Part shown: positions 18,567 to 26,905 of the stretch, in pieces
How positions within the stretch are numbered: position 1 is the first letter of the stretch
How the letters are laid out: each line of letters starts with the position of its first letter
Assembly: GCF_014904695.1 (NCBI RefSeq)
Contig: NZ_JACXXN010000007.1
Span: forward strand, 124,001 to 188,000
Source of the DNA: Nostoc sp. MG11
Lineage (GTDB): Bacteria > Cyanobacteriota > Cyanobacteriia > Cyanobacteriales > Nostocaceae
Direction: 5' to 3'
DNA length: 64,000 bases
Position numbers and translations under genes: made by a program
Notes under the pieces: generated by a model
The model's database searches: none
Told to the model about the DNA's origin: nothing
The model's input: only the letters and a program-made list of their open reading frames with translations

Positions 18567-21500
18567 AACCGAGACTTCACTTTATGGAAAGCGGCGAGAG
18601 AACCTTGTTTGTGGCGTTGTCGTCAAGCCGCCTCGCTGCTTGGGGGATACGGGATATGGGATATGGAAAAATTACCAATGACCAAAAACCACGTCTCTTA
18701 TGGACATGGTTTTTTATAGGAGCTATCAGCCTCGTTTTGTATCCCACCATAGTCAAAGCTGAAGCCATTGAGGATATGCAAATACAAACTCAAACTAGCG
18801 AAAACCTCTTTTCCACAACATCTTTACCAGTTGTTACTAGTATCAATAATCAAGAAAATTACAAAAGATACAGCATATCCACTGAAACTACAACCCAAAA
18901 TTTTAAGCCAACTGGTACTGAAATACAACCATTTCAACCAGCAAATAATACCCAATTACCCAAAGGTTTAAGGGAAATTGCAGCAATAGCCAAAAACACA
19001 AGAGAAATACAACCATTTCAACCAGCAACTAATACCCAATTACCCAAAGGCTTAAAGAAAATTGCAGTAGTAGCTGAAGACAAAGACAAAATTCCCCCCT
19101 CCCCAAACTCAACAACCGTAAAAATACTGACGCCCACGGTTGACAGTGTTGTAGATGTCGCAGCTACCACTGTGATTGTGCAATTTCCCGTTGGTAGTCA
19201 GGTGGAATTGCGAGTGAATGGCGAGTTGGTAGACCCTTCTTTAGTGGGACGGACACAGAGCGATGTCAGCACTAACTTAGTAACGCAGACATGGTACGGT
19301 GTCTCGTTAAAAGAAGGTGATAACACCATCTCTGCACAAGTATTGGGAACGACAGAACTTCCTGTGACAGTGCGGATAGCGGTACGAGGAGCGCCACAGC
19401 AACTAACTATAGAAACGGTTGAATCTCGGATACCAGCGGATGGACGTTCCACGGCTACAATTCGGGGTCAACTTGTGGATGCAAATGGTAATCGCTCTAA
19501 CCGGGATGCTGTTGTCACCCTGATACCTTCGGCTGGGGATTTGGTTGGAACTGACTACAAACCCGATCAACCTGGATTTCAGGTGGAGGCGAAAGCAGGA
19601 CAATTCACGGCTACTTTGCGATCGCATCTCAAAGCGCAAATTGTCCGAATTCGAGCAATAGCTAATAATTTAGAAGCCTTCACCCAACTGCAATTTGAAA
19701 CAGCATTGCGTCCCAGCTTGGTGACAGGGGTAGTGGATTTGCGTTTGGGTGCTAGAGGGACAAATTATTATGGAAGTTTCCGTGATTTCTTGCCTCCTGA
19801 CAAAGACAATAGAACGCAATTGGATTTTCACTCAGCAGTATTTGCGACGGGTGCGATCGGTGAGTGGCTGTTTACGGGTGCATACAACAGTTCTCGAAGT
19901 CTCAACGAAGATTGCAACTGTGATAATCGCCTATTTAGAACCTACCAATTTAGCGAGCAAAACTATCCTGTCTACGGCGATAGCTCCAAAGTTGATGCGA
20001 TCGCCCCTTCAATTGATAGCGTATTTCTGCGTTTCGAGCGTTCAACTCGTATCCCCGGATCTGCTCCTGATTACGCCATGTGGGGTGACTACAATACTGA
20101 AGAATTTGCTCGTCTATCACAGCAATTTACTTCTATCACTCGTCAGCTTCACGGCTTTAAAGCTAACTACAACCTAGGAAACCTACAAATTACAGGTTTT
20201 TATGGCAACCACTTAGAAGGGTTTCAACGAGATACCATTGCTCCCGATGGCACTAGTGGTTATTATTTCCTCTCTCGCAGACTACTACAACCAGGTAGCG
20301 AAAATGTCTTTATCGAGTTAGAAGAACTCAATCGTCCTGGGACTGTACTAGAACGCAAACAACTAAATCGAGGGCCAGACTATGAGATAGATTACGATCG
20401 CGGTACTTTATTATTCCGCGAACCTCTGCTTCGCACCGATATTGATCAGACTGGACAAGTATTAGTACGTCGGCTTGTTGTTAGCTATCAATATGACAGC
20501 CAAGACTCTGATAGCAATATCTATGCTGGTCGCCTGCAATATAACCTCTCTCGTAAACTCAACTCTGAAAGTTGGTTAGGAGCAACTTATATTCAAGAAA
20601 ATCAGGGGGTGCGTGACTTTCAACTCTATGGCGCAGATGCACTCATCGCTTTAGGTGACAAGGGTAAGTTAATCGCAGAATATGCCCACTCTACTAATGA
20701 TTCTGAATTCATGGGAAAGGTTAGCGGTGATGCCTACCGCTTGGAAGCTGAGGGACAGATTGCTAATGGTATTCAAGGTCGGGCCTATTATCGCTTTGCT
20801 GATACAGGCTTTGCTAATAATGCCACTATCAGCTTTGTCCCAGGACAAACTCGCTATGGAGCGCAGGTAACAGGAAAATTGACCTCAAGCACTAACGTCA
20901 GAGTGCAATATGACCACGAAGATAATTTCGGTATTGCACCCCAACCGCTAGATACTTTTGAGGAACTGTTTGCACCACGTTCTGAGGCGATACCCGGTAG
21001 TAAAGTTGATAATTCGTTAACAACAATTACTGCCGGCATTCAACAACGCTTGGGTAGCGCTACCGTTGATGTGGATTGGATTCATCGTCATCGGGAAGAC
21101 CGCATCTCTAGCAATGCTCTAAATAGTAATTCTGATCAGTTGCGTTCACGCCTTTCAGTTCCCATCGTCAAGAACCTGACTTTCCAAGCGCAAAATGAAC
21201 TCACCTTATCTTCTGATACGGATAGTGTTTATCCAGACCGTACCGTCTTGGGGTTGAATTGGGCGGTGATTCCTGGTGTCAATGTTAGTCTTGCTCAACA
21301 GTTTTACACTCGTGGTCAATTTTTGGGTAACTCCATCACCAGTTTAAGTGTCAACGGTGAACACAAACTTGGGCCCGATACCACTTTGACTGGTCGTTAT
21401 TCTATTTTGGGTGGTGCTAACGAAATGACTACCCAAGGGGCAATTGGTCTAAATAACCGTTGGTCTATTGCTCCTGGGTTGCGGTTGAACTTAGCTTATG

Positions 21501-22387
21501 AACACGTATTTGGCAGCTTCTTCGGACGGACTGCGACGGGTCAGCAATTTGCTCAACCTTACGCCTTTGGTCAAGCAGCATCGGCGATCGCATTTAATGG
21601 AGGCGATAGCTACAGCGTCGGACTAGAATACAGTGATAATCCGCAGTTTCAGGCCAGCGCTCGCTACGAGCATCGCACCTCGTCTGGTGGTTCCAACACT
21701 GTTATTTCTGCTGCTGCTACGGGTAAGATTTCTCCGGCTCTCACAGCCTTAATCCGCTATCAACAAGCCAATTCTTCTAATCAAAAGCTGACGGGACTAC
21801 TGGGAGATACGGTTAACTTAAAGCTGGGTTTAGCCTACCGCGACCCCAACAACGATCAGTTCAATGCTTTGTTGCGGTATGAATATCGTCAAAATCCCGC
21901 TGTGATTCCTGACACCATTTTTTTAGGCACTGGTACGGGTTCTGAAGACCATACCTTTGCTTTAGAAGCTATCTATGCACCCAATTGGCAATGGGAATTT
22001 TATGGCAAGTATGCCTTGCGTAACAGCACATCTTACATAGCCAGTGATTTAGCTGGCACTAGTATGGTAAATCTAGCGCAAATCCGAGCTACATATCGTT
22101 TGGGATACAGCATGGATTTAGTGGGTGAAGCTCGCTGGATTGGTCAAGATAACTACACTGAAACAGGCTTTGTTATAGAAACAGGCTACTATCTTACTCC
22201 TAACTTGCGTCTTTCTACTGGATATGTTTTTGGTCAAGTCGATGACCGAGATTTTTCCGGGACACGTTCCGCAGGTGGCTTCTATTTAGGTTTAACGGTT
22301 AAACTCAACGAATTATTTGATGGTTTTGGACAGCAAAAAATTACACCACCCCAGCAACAAGAACCGAAGAGAACAGAATCAATTTAA
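18563..22387 (+). CDS. Giant outer-membrane beta-barrel surface protein D
   Basis: This is a 1274-residue protein. After an unusual roughly 50-residue start comes a signal-peptide-like segment (WTWFFIGAISLVLYPTIVKAEA). A Gln/Pro/Asn-rich spacer follows with a 28-residue sequence repeated twice. Next are two beta-sandwich domains (GSQVELRVNGELVDP; the Ig-like IPADGRSTATIRGQLVDANG). From about residue 400 to the end there are alternating amphipathic strands typical of an outer-membrane barrel, ending in the aromatic strand GFYLGLTVKL before a short polar tail. The stop of gene C overlaps its ATG. ATG 18656 (residue 32) could be the native start, since the preceding codons include heptad-repeat DNA. 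I infer a secretion or anchoring barrel for the DUF11 proteins; a porin-like adhesin is the alternative. Confidence 0.85.
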   Translation: MKPRLHFMESGERTLFVALSSSRLAAWGIRDMGYGKITNDQKPRLLWTWFFIGAISLVLYPTIVKAEAIEDMQIQTQTSENLFSTTSLPVVTSINNQENYKRYSISTETTTQNFKPTGTEIQPFQPANNTQLPKGLREIAAIAKNTREIQPFQPATNTQLPKGLKKIAVVAEDKDKIPPSPNSTTVKILTPTVDSVVDVAATTVIVQFPVGSQVELRVNGELVDPSLVGRTQSDVSTNLVTQTWYGVSLKEGDNTISAQVLGTTELPVTVRIAVRGAPQQLTIETVESRIPADGRSTATIRGQLVDANGNRSNRDAVVTLIPSAGDLVGTDYKPDQPGFQVEAKAGQFTATLRSHLKAQIVRIRAIANNLEAFTQLQFETALRPSLVTGVVDLRLGARGTNYYGSFRDFLPPDKDNRTQLDFHSAVFATGAIGEWLFTGAYNSSRSLNEDCNCDNRLFRTYQFSEQNYPVYGDSSKVDAIAPSIDSVFLRFERSTRIPGSAPDYAMWGDYNTEEFARLSQQFTSITRQLHGFKANYNLGNLQITGFYGNHLEGFQRDTIAPDGTSGYYFLSRRLLQPGSENVFIELEELNRPGTVLERKQLNRGPDYEIDYDRGTLLFREPLLRTDIDQTGQVLVRRLVVSYQYDSQDSDSNIYAGRLQYNLSRKLNSESWLGATYIQENQGVRDFQLYGADALIALGDKGKLIAEYAHSTNDSEFMGKVSGDAYRLEAEGQIANGIQGRAYYRFADTGFANNATISFVPGQTRYGAQVTGKLTSSTNVRVQYDHEDNFGIAPQPLDTFEELFAPRSEAIPGSKVDNSLTTITAGIQQRLGSATVDVDWIHRHREDRISSNALNSNSDQLRSRLSVPIVKNLTFQAQNELTLSSDTDSVYPDRTVLGLNWAVIPGVNVSLAQQFYTRGQFLGNSITSLSVNGEHKLGPDTTLTGRYSILGGANEMTTQGAIGLNNRWSIAPGLRLNLAYEHVFGSFFGRTATGQQFAQPYAFGQAASAIAFNGGDSYSVGLEYSDNPQFQASARYEHRTSSGGSNTVISAAATGKISPALTALIRYQQANSSNQKLTGLLGDTVNLKLGLAYRDPNNDQFNALLRYEYRQNPAVIPDTIFLGTGTGSEDHTFALEAIYAPNWQWEFYGKYALRNSTSYIASDLAGTSMVNLAQIRATYRLGYSMDLVGEARWIGQDNYTETGFVIETGYYLTPNLRLSTGYVFGQVDDRDFSGTRSAGGFYLGLTVKLNELFDGFGQQKITPPQQQEPKRTESI
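18644..18666. repeat. In-frame heptad repeat (GGGATAC/GGGATAT) in the 5' end of gene D
   Basis: GGGATAC, GGGATAT, GGGATAT and GG occur in tandem. They encode part of the sequence WGIRDMGYG ahead of the hydrophobic signal segment. The flanking DNA is more GC-rich than the gene, which suggests an inserted repeat. Confidence 0.7.
18920..19087 (+). repeat. Two tandem 84-bp in-frame units in gene D
   Basis: The units start at 18920 and 19004 and encode EIQPFQPANNTQLPKGL... and EIQPFQPATNTQLPKGL.... They are nearly identical over the first two thirds and diverge towards the end. This is a spacer duplication between the signal peptide and the first beta domain. Confidence 0.9.
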
Positions 22388-22393
22388 ACGTTG

Positions 22394-22424
22394 TGTAGAG
22401 ACGTTGCATTGCAACGTCTCTACA
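22394..22424. repeat. 31-bp palindrome, copy 1 (left of RAYT)
   Basis: TGTAGAGACGTTGCA, one central T, then the exact complement TGCAACGTCTCTACA. It starts seven bases after the stop of gene D. The same unit recurs at 22733-22763 and 23150-23180. Confidence 0.97.
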
Positions 22425-23036
22425 CGGCGCAAATTTGGAATTGTCATTATAACCAAACCAAAATTTAAGGGTAAATATCGCGTCGAGTCAACTCGGTTAC
22501 AAAATCGGAATTATGCTGCCAACGGTTCGTATTTCCTGACAATTTGTACGAGCGATTGCTTCCATTTATTTGGGAATATTAATGAGGGTGAGATGCGGTT
22601 ATCTGCAATTGGAGAAATAGCCCAACAATTCTGGTCAGATATTCCCAACCATTTTGATTACATCTACATCGATATCTATGTAATCATGCCCAATCACGTA
22701 CACGGCATTATTGTGATCGACCGCCCCCAAAATGTAGAGACGTTGCAATGCAACGTCTCTACAAAACGTGATGTATTATGCAACATTACACAACAACAAT
22801 TCATGTCTAACATATCTCCTAAAGCGGGTTCATTGGGCGCGATCGCGCGATCATACAAATCTGCCGTTACCCGTTGGTGTAGGAAAAATGGTTTTGAAGA
22901 TTTTGGTTGGCAAAACCGATTTTATGAACACATTATTCGTGCTGACGGTTCTTTAGACCGCATTCGAGAATATATCATTAATAATCCCACCAAATGGGAC
23001 AAAGACAAAAATAATACTGCAAATTTATGGATGTGA
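22404..23036 (+). CDS. REP-associated tyrosine transposase (RAYT, Y1/HUH family)
   Basis: This is an IS200-like Y1 transposase of the RAYT group, single-domain HUH nucleases that act on REP-type palindromes. It shows the opening YRVESTRLQNRNYAANGSYFLTICT, the metal-binding HUH motif in VIMPNHVHGIIVI, and the tyrosine region WQNRFYEHIIR. The C-terminal IREYIINNPTKW is also family-typical. The start is unclear: no ATG precedes the conserved domain except one at 22317 inside gene D, so I give TTG 22404, which lies in the left palindrome; an ATT or ATA just before the domain is another option. A third palindrome copy lies inside the gene in frame (22733-22763). All catalytic motifs remain. No second ORF or IS ends suggest a normal insertion sequence. 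Confidence 0.85.
   Translation: MHCNVSTRRKFGIVIITKPKFKGKYRVESTRLQNRNYAANGSYFLTICTSDCFHLFGNINEGEMRLSAIGEIAQQFWSDIPNHFDYIYIDIYVIMPNHVHGIIVIDRPQNVETLQCNVSTKRDVLCNITQQQFMSNISPKAGSLGAIARSYKSAVTRWCRKNGFEDFGWQNRFYEHIIRADGSLDRIREYIINNPTKWDKDKNNTANLWM
22733..22763. repeat. 31-bp palindrome, copy 2 (inside the RAYT gene)
   Basis: The same 15-bp arms as copy 1 around a central A. It adds the residues VETLQCNVST to the transposase without breaking the frame, between the HUH and tyrosine motifs. Confidence 0.97.
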
Positions 23037-23052
23037 TATTTATACTTCCATC

Positions 23053-23073
23053 GTAGAGACGTCGCAATACGAC
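23053..23073. repeat. Degenerate palindrome copy (right of RAYT)
   Basis: GTAGAGACGTCGCAATACGAC resembles the left arm and part of the right arm of the 31-bp palindrome, with several changes and a lost outer right arm. It lies 17 bases after the RAYT stop. Confidence 0.65.
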
Positions 23074-23149
23074 ATTTTTTTTGATTGCGTATTGTTATTA
23101 GAATTATGCAATGAAATTTTTATTTAATACTAATTTAAAAAAATCCCAT

Positions 23150-23180
23150 TGTAGAGACGTTGCATTGCAACGTCTCTACA
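23150..23180. repeat. 31-bp palindrome, copy 3 (right of RAYT)
   Basis: Identical in sequence and orientation to copy 1 (central T). Copies 1 and 3 enclose the RAYT gene within about 790 bp between surface genes D and E. Confidence 0.97.
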
Positions 23181-23327
23181 GGGAATGTGAATGTGAATGG
23201 TAGATTTTCTTACGCCTTGGGTAATCTAAAAGCTGAAGATACTTTTTATCGTCAGTACAGCATCATGGAACCTAACGCAAATGTCCTAATTTACTCTTTT
23301 TCTTAACCCGGAAATAATAGTTGCCAA

Positions 23328-26132
23328 ATGCAAAAACTGTTTATGAACATAAAAATGAAATGTCACTTGCTAAGCAGCGACCAAAGGCGATTATTGGGTA
23401 ACTTAACCTTTTTTCTATGTATCCTGGGACAGGGAATACAGCCTGGCTGGGCTGAGGGCAGCAAAGAATTAGTCTCCGATGGTGGTTACAGACCTTATTT
23501 GGAATGGTCAAACTCGACTATTGCCGGTATTACCAGGAAACCGAAATTTCAAGTCTACGTTCAACAAGGAGAAACTGTTAATCTTGGCTCTAGTGTTGAA
23601 AGTAGTTTCTCTAACCCACAAGATATTGTTTATACAAGTCCCTTTGGTGGTCAAAATGGTTTTTGTAATGTTAATGCCACTACTGGTGTGGGTTTCATTA
23701 ACACTGTTATCAAAGAAACAGCAGGCCCTTTACCAAATACAGGTGGGTACGACCCTTGCAAGTTTACTGCTACAGAAACGGGTATTTATACAGTCGAGTT
23801 TCGTTCGCCCGACCCTGCTGCTACTGCTCAACCTCCTCCAGTAAGAGTAACTGATCCTTTCCCTATAGATGGCAACCAAAATTATGCGGTAGCTGCTTGG
23901 GATATCACAGTTAGAAATAGTAACGGTACTACTCAAAAGGGGCGGGTATTTACTAACTTCATTGCTATGAGTATGGGAGCAAATGCTGGTTTAGGTGCTC
24001 CCAGTGACCTAGGACTTAACTCCAAGCTTTATATTCAAACTAAAGATGGCTATCGGTACGAAACCGATATGAATGGAGTTGATCCCTTTGGCTTTGTCTT
24101 TTTTGCTAATAGCCGTGGGTATATTGACCAAACAAATGGCAGCACTGTTTACCATTCTGCTGGTGGTGCTACTGATAATACTCTCCAATTTGCTGGCAAT
24201 GTTAGAGTCCAACGTCCCGATGTTGCCGATACAGCAACGGACATAACCCACTTAGTTTTTTTTAACCGACCCGACTTTCTGACTCTAAATACTTTAAGTA
24301 TTTCCTTAACACCAATTGTTCCAGCAGTACCGACTTCTTTCCAATTTACTGGAGGGACTGGGGGGAGTGGGAACCAAACTTACATTGGGGTGGGGGGCTA
24401 TTTTAGTTTTAGTTCTACTACAGCCGGAAGTTATCAGCTCATCATTGACACCAACAACGACGGCATTTTTGACCCCAGTGCTGACAGAGTGCTACAAAAT
24501 CCGGTGTCTGCCGGCTCTAATGTGGTGTTTTGGGATGGCAAGGATGCTAATGGAGTTAACCTGCAACCCTTGGCGAATAATGCGCCCTACAATGCCCAAA
24601 TTACCAGCCGGGTGGGGGAATATCACTTTCCTATGTTGGATGCTGAGAATAATCCTTCGGGCTTCAAAATTACAATGGAAAACCCTCCTGCGGCATTTCC
24701 CAACATTTTGGATCAAAATGGACAAAACATCGGCTCAACCACAATTTATTACAACGACAGCAATTACACAACAGCTAATGGCACACTAATTAATTTGGGT
24801 AGCACAGGAGTTACTAACCCCCGTAATGCCGCCAGAGGAATAAATAGTACCCTAGGCGAGCATGAGTTTAATAGCGGCTATGGTGACTTTAAGGGGATAG
24901 ATACTTGGACATTCTTTTCTAGTCAAGCAGTAACTACTCCCCTAGTGATTACTACAAACAACCAGGCAAATGTTAGAGGAACTAAATCTGTTCGCTTCTT
25001 AACAGACAATGATGGTAGCGCTACAGTTACCGTAGGTGATATTGTTCAGTATCAAATAACTTACTCCAACTTAAGTCCAGGCAACACTGATGCTATCAAC
25101 TTTGTCATTAATGATTCTTTGCCTGCACAATTAACCTTTGTAAGTGCGGCAATTACTGCTAGTACTCCGGAGAATAATATTACACGCAATTCCAGTTACA
25201 ACGGCTCTGGTGCTGTTACTAATTCTGGTACTTTGCGTGTAGGCGACACGATCACGATCGCAATCACTGCCACAATTAATAATGCCAATGGTGGTAATGC
25301 AATCAGTAACCAGGCAATTGCTAACTTTAACACACCCGATAATCCTTCTGGAACAGTTGGCACAGCGCTCACTGACGCAGACTCTGCTGGCGCTACTACT
25401 AACCCGCCTACCCTCGGCAATTTCTTTTCACAAACTGCTAACGATAATGTGAATACTGGTAACAATCCCAACGACACCGCAGACGATGATCCGACTTTGT
25501 TCACAGCATCAAATGTTGTTACTGCTACTCCCAAGCTTTTATTAGTTAAACGCATCACCCGCATTAATAGCCAGGACTTAAATGATATTGTGGATGGTCG
25601 CAGCGATGTTGCTGTTAGTGCTACCAACTATGTACCAGCACCCCATGCTGCTGACGATAATGATAGTAAATGGCCTGCTAGCTACTTACGAGGATTGATT
25701 AATGCTGGCACTGTCAAGCCAGGGGATGAGTTAGAATACACCATTTACTTCCTCTCCAAGGGCCCTAGCAACTCTACTAATGTTAAATTCTGTGATTTAG
25801 TTCCTGTTAATACTGCTTTTATTCCTACTGCTTTTAATGGTAAAACTCCCAATGATGGTGGTTTAACAACAGCAAATCAAGGTATTGCCTTTGCTATTAG
25901 TTCTAATACGCCTACGGTTTACTTTACCAACATAGAAGACTCAGGCGATCGCGGACGTTTTTATTTTGCTAACGATCCAGCTACACCGTCATATTGCGGT
26001 ATTAATACTAATGGGGCTGTGGTGGTGAATATTACCCGCAGTCCAGATTTACCCAATTTACCCGCAGCATCTCAATCTGGTACGCCAACTAACTCTTATG
26101 GCTTTATTCGCTTCCGCGCCAAGGTGAAATAG
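23328..26132 (+). CDS. Exported DUF11-type surface protein E
   Basis: This is a 934-residue secreted protein. The start MQKLFMNIKMK is followed by hydrophobic NLTFFLCILGQGIQPGWA and an AE cleavage-like site. The N-terminal half (about 45-540) is an unusual Gly/Asn/Thr-rich region with scattered cysteines and a segment resembling a FlgD/Ig-type fold (LIIDTNNDGIFDPSADRVLQ). The second half contains DUF11-type modules (ATVTVGDIVQYQITYSNLSPGN; VKPGDELEYTIYFLSKGPSN). It ends with YGFIRFRAKVK, similar to the end of gene A (FTFRRKVN). It lies 940 bp from gene D, separated by the RAYT unit. It is nearly in contact (2 bp) with the convergent moaD. Confidence 0.87.
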   Translation: MQKLFMNIKMKCHLLSSDQRRLLGNLTFFLCILGQGIQPGWAEGSKELVSDGGYRPYLEWSNSTIAGITRKPKFQVYVQQGETVNLGSSVESSFSNPQDIVYTSPFGGQNGFCNVNATTGVGFINTVIKETAGPLPNTGGYDPCKFTATETGIYTVEFRSPDPAATAQPPPVRVTDPFPIDGNQNYAVAAWDITVRNSNGTTQKGRVFTNFIAMSMGANAGLGAPSDLGLNSKLYIQTKDGYRYETDMNGVDPFGFVFFANSRGYIDQTNGSTVYHSAGGATDNTLQFAGNVRVQRPDVADTATDITHLVFFNRPDFLTLNTLSISLTPIVPAVPTSFQFTGGTGGSGNQTYIGVGGYFSFSSTTAGSYQLIIDTNNDGIFDPSADRVLQNPVSAGSNVVFWDGKDANGVNLQPLANNAPYNAQITSRVGEYHFPMLDAENNPSGFKITMENPPAAFPNILDQNGQNIGSTTIYYNDSNYTTANGTLINLGSTGVTNPRNAARGINSTLGEHEFNSGYGDFKGIDTWTFFSSQAVTTPLVITTNNQANVRGTKSVRFLTDNDGSATVTVGDIVQYQITYSNLSPGNTDAINFVINDSLPAQLTFVSAAITASTPENNITRNSSYNGSGAVTNSGTLRVGDTITIAITATINNANGGNAISNQAIANFNTPDNPSGTVGTALTDADSAGATTNPPTLGNFFSQTANDNVNTGNNPNDTADDDPTLFTASNVVTATPKLLLVKRITRINSQDLNDIVDGRSDVAVSATNYVPAPHAADDNDSKWPASYLRGLINAGTVKPGDELEYTIYFLSKGPSNSTNVKFCDLVPVNTAFIPTAFNGKTPNDGGLTTANQGIAFAISSNTPTVYFTNIEDSGDRGRFYFANDPATPSYCGINTNGAVVVNITRSPDLPNLPAASQSGTPTNSYGFIRFRAKVK

Positions 26133-26134
26133 GC

Positions 26135-26395
26135 TTAACCGCCGCTGACGGGTGGAATTAAAACTACTTCGTCGCCATCTTGCAATAGGGTATCTGGTTC
26201 GGCAAATATTAGATTAATCCCATAGCGAGTTACGTCTCGCCATTGGGTAAGTTCAGGGTGTTCAGCTATGAGGCGATCGCATACTGCACTTACCGGTGTA
26301 CCAGATGGAATTCTCAGTACCAGTTCTGAAACCCCAAAGGCTTCTTGATAAGCAGCAAATAATTTGACGGTAATGGTAATTGCAGATTTAGACAT
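26135..26395 (-). CDS. moaD: MoaD/ThiS-family sulfur carrier (molybdopterin synthase small subunit)
   Basis: This 86-residue ubiquitin-fold protein ends in the diagnostic Gly-Gly (PPVSGG), the residue that is thiocarboxylated to deliver sulfur to precursor Z in molybdopterin synthesis. The core ITITVKLFAAYQEAFG and GDEVVLIPPVSGG match MoaD. I start at ATG 26395; an in-frame TTG at 26440 would add 15 residues that do not fit the family. No other molybdenum cofactor gene is adjacent. It is convergent with gene E with two bases between the stops. Some MoaD/ThiS-like proteins serve other thiolation pathways, so the exact partner is not certain. Confidence 0.88.
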   Translation of the reverse strand: MSKSAITITVKLFAAYQEAFGVSELVLRIPSGTPVSAVCDRLIAEHPELTQWRDVTRYGINLIFAEPDTLLQDGDEVVLIPPVSGG

Positions 26396-26905
26396 ACAAC
26401 ATACTTTAGCAGCACTAGCAAGCAATTTAATACTTGACAAGCAGCCTGAACTCCCGGAATTTATTATACATTACTAAGCATGTAGCTACAAATAAACAAA
26501 GAAGATCCTATGATCGTTATTAATCAGTCGTACTCATTGTTGACTATTTTTCGTTCTCTAATCACAACTCTGATGAATTAAGCTGATTTTTTTATAAACT
26601 AAAGATATTTGATTTTTATTAAAAAATTATAAATTTAACTCTAATTTAATTGTGATGTGCAGGGTAGATTTCAATACCTTTTGGTCAAGGGGGAAAGGCT
26701 GAAATTTATTTCTTACCCTTTACCCTTTAACCCTTACCCATACTACAAAGGAGATTTAGAGTGCGCTTATCCGAAAAGTATTAGGGTGAATTTGGTTGCA
26801 AGCAAATTTACGCCTTGAGAGCGTGGGTATCTTGTCCGTTGATGTTGCCTGCGCTAGATGAATTGATCAGATTGCCCCACTAAAATACTCGTTTAGCTGA
26901 TAGAT
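26396..26905. other. Intergenic region with CCCTT-type short repeats
   Basis: No gene is supported. Around 26713-26739 are tandem TTACCCTT/TTACCCTT/TAACCCTT units. The last 150 bases should contain the promoter of the kinase gene. Composition is otherwise AT-rich. Confidence 0.5.

Noticed and set aside
22317-22403. RAYT N-terminus starting at ATG 22317 inside gene D
   Set aside because: The added residues come from gene D sequence and the palindrome and do not match the family start.
22394-23180. Complete IS200/IS605 insertion sequence
   Set aside because: There is no TnpB gene or paired left and right end hairpins of that type; RAYT with REP-like palindromes fits better.
25196-25627. 143-codon antisense frame in gene E
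   Set aside because: It is antisense to a DUF11 region with biased codon use that keeps the other strand open.
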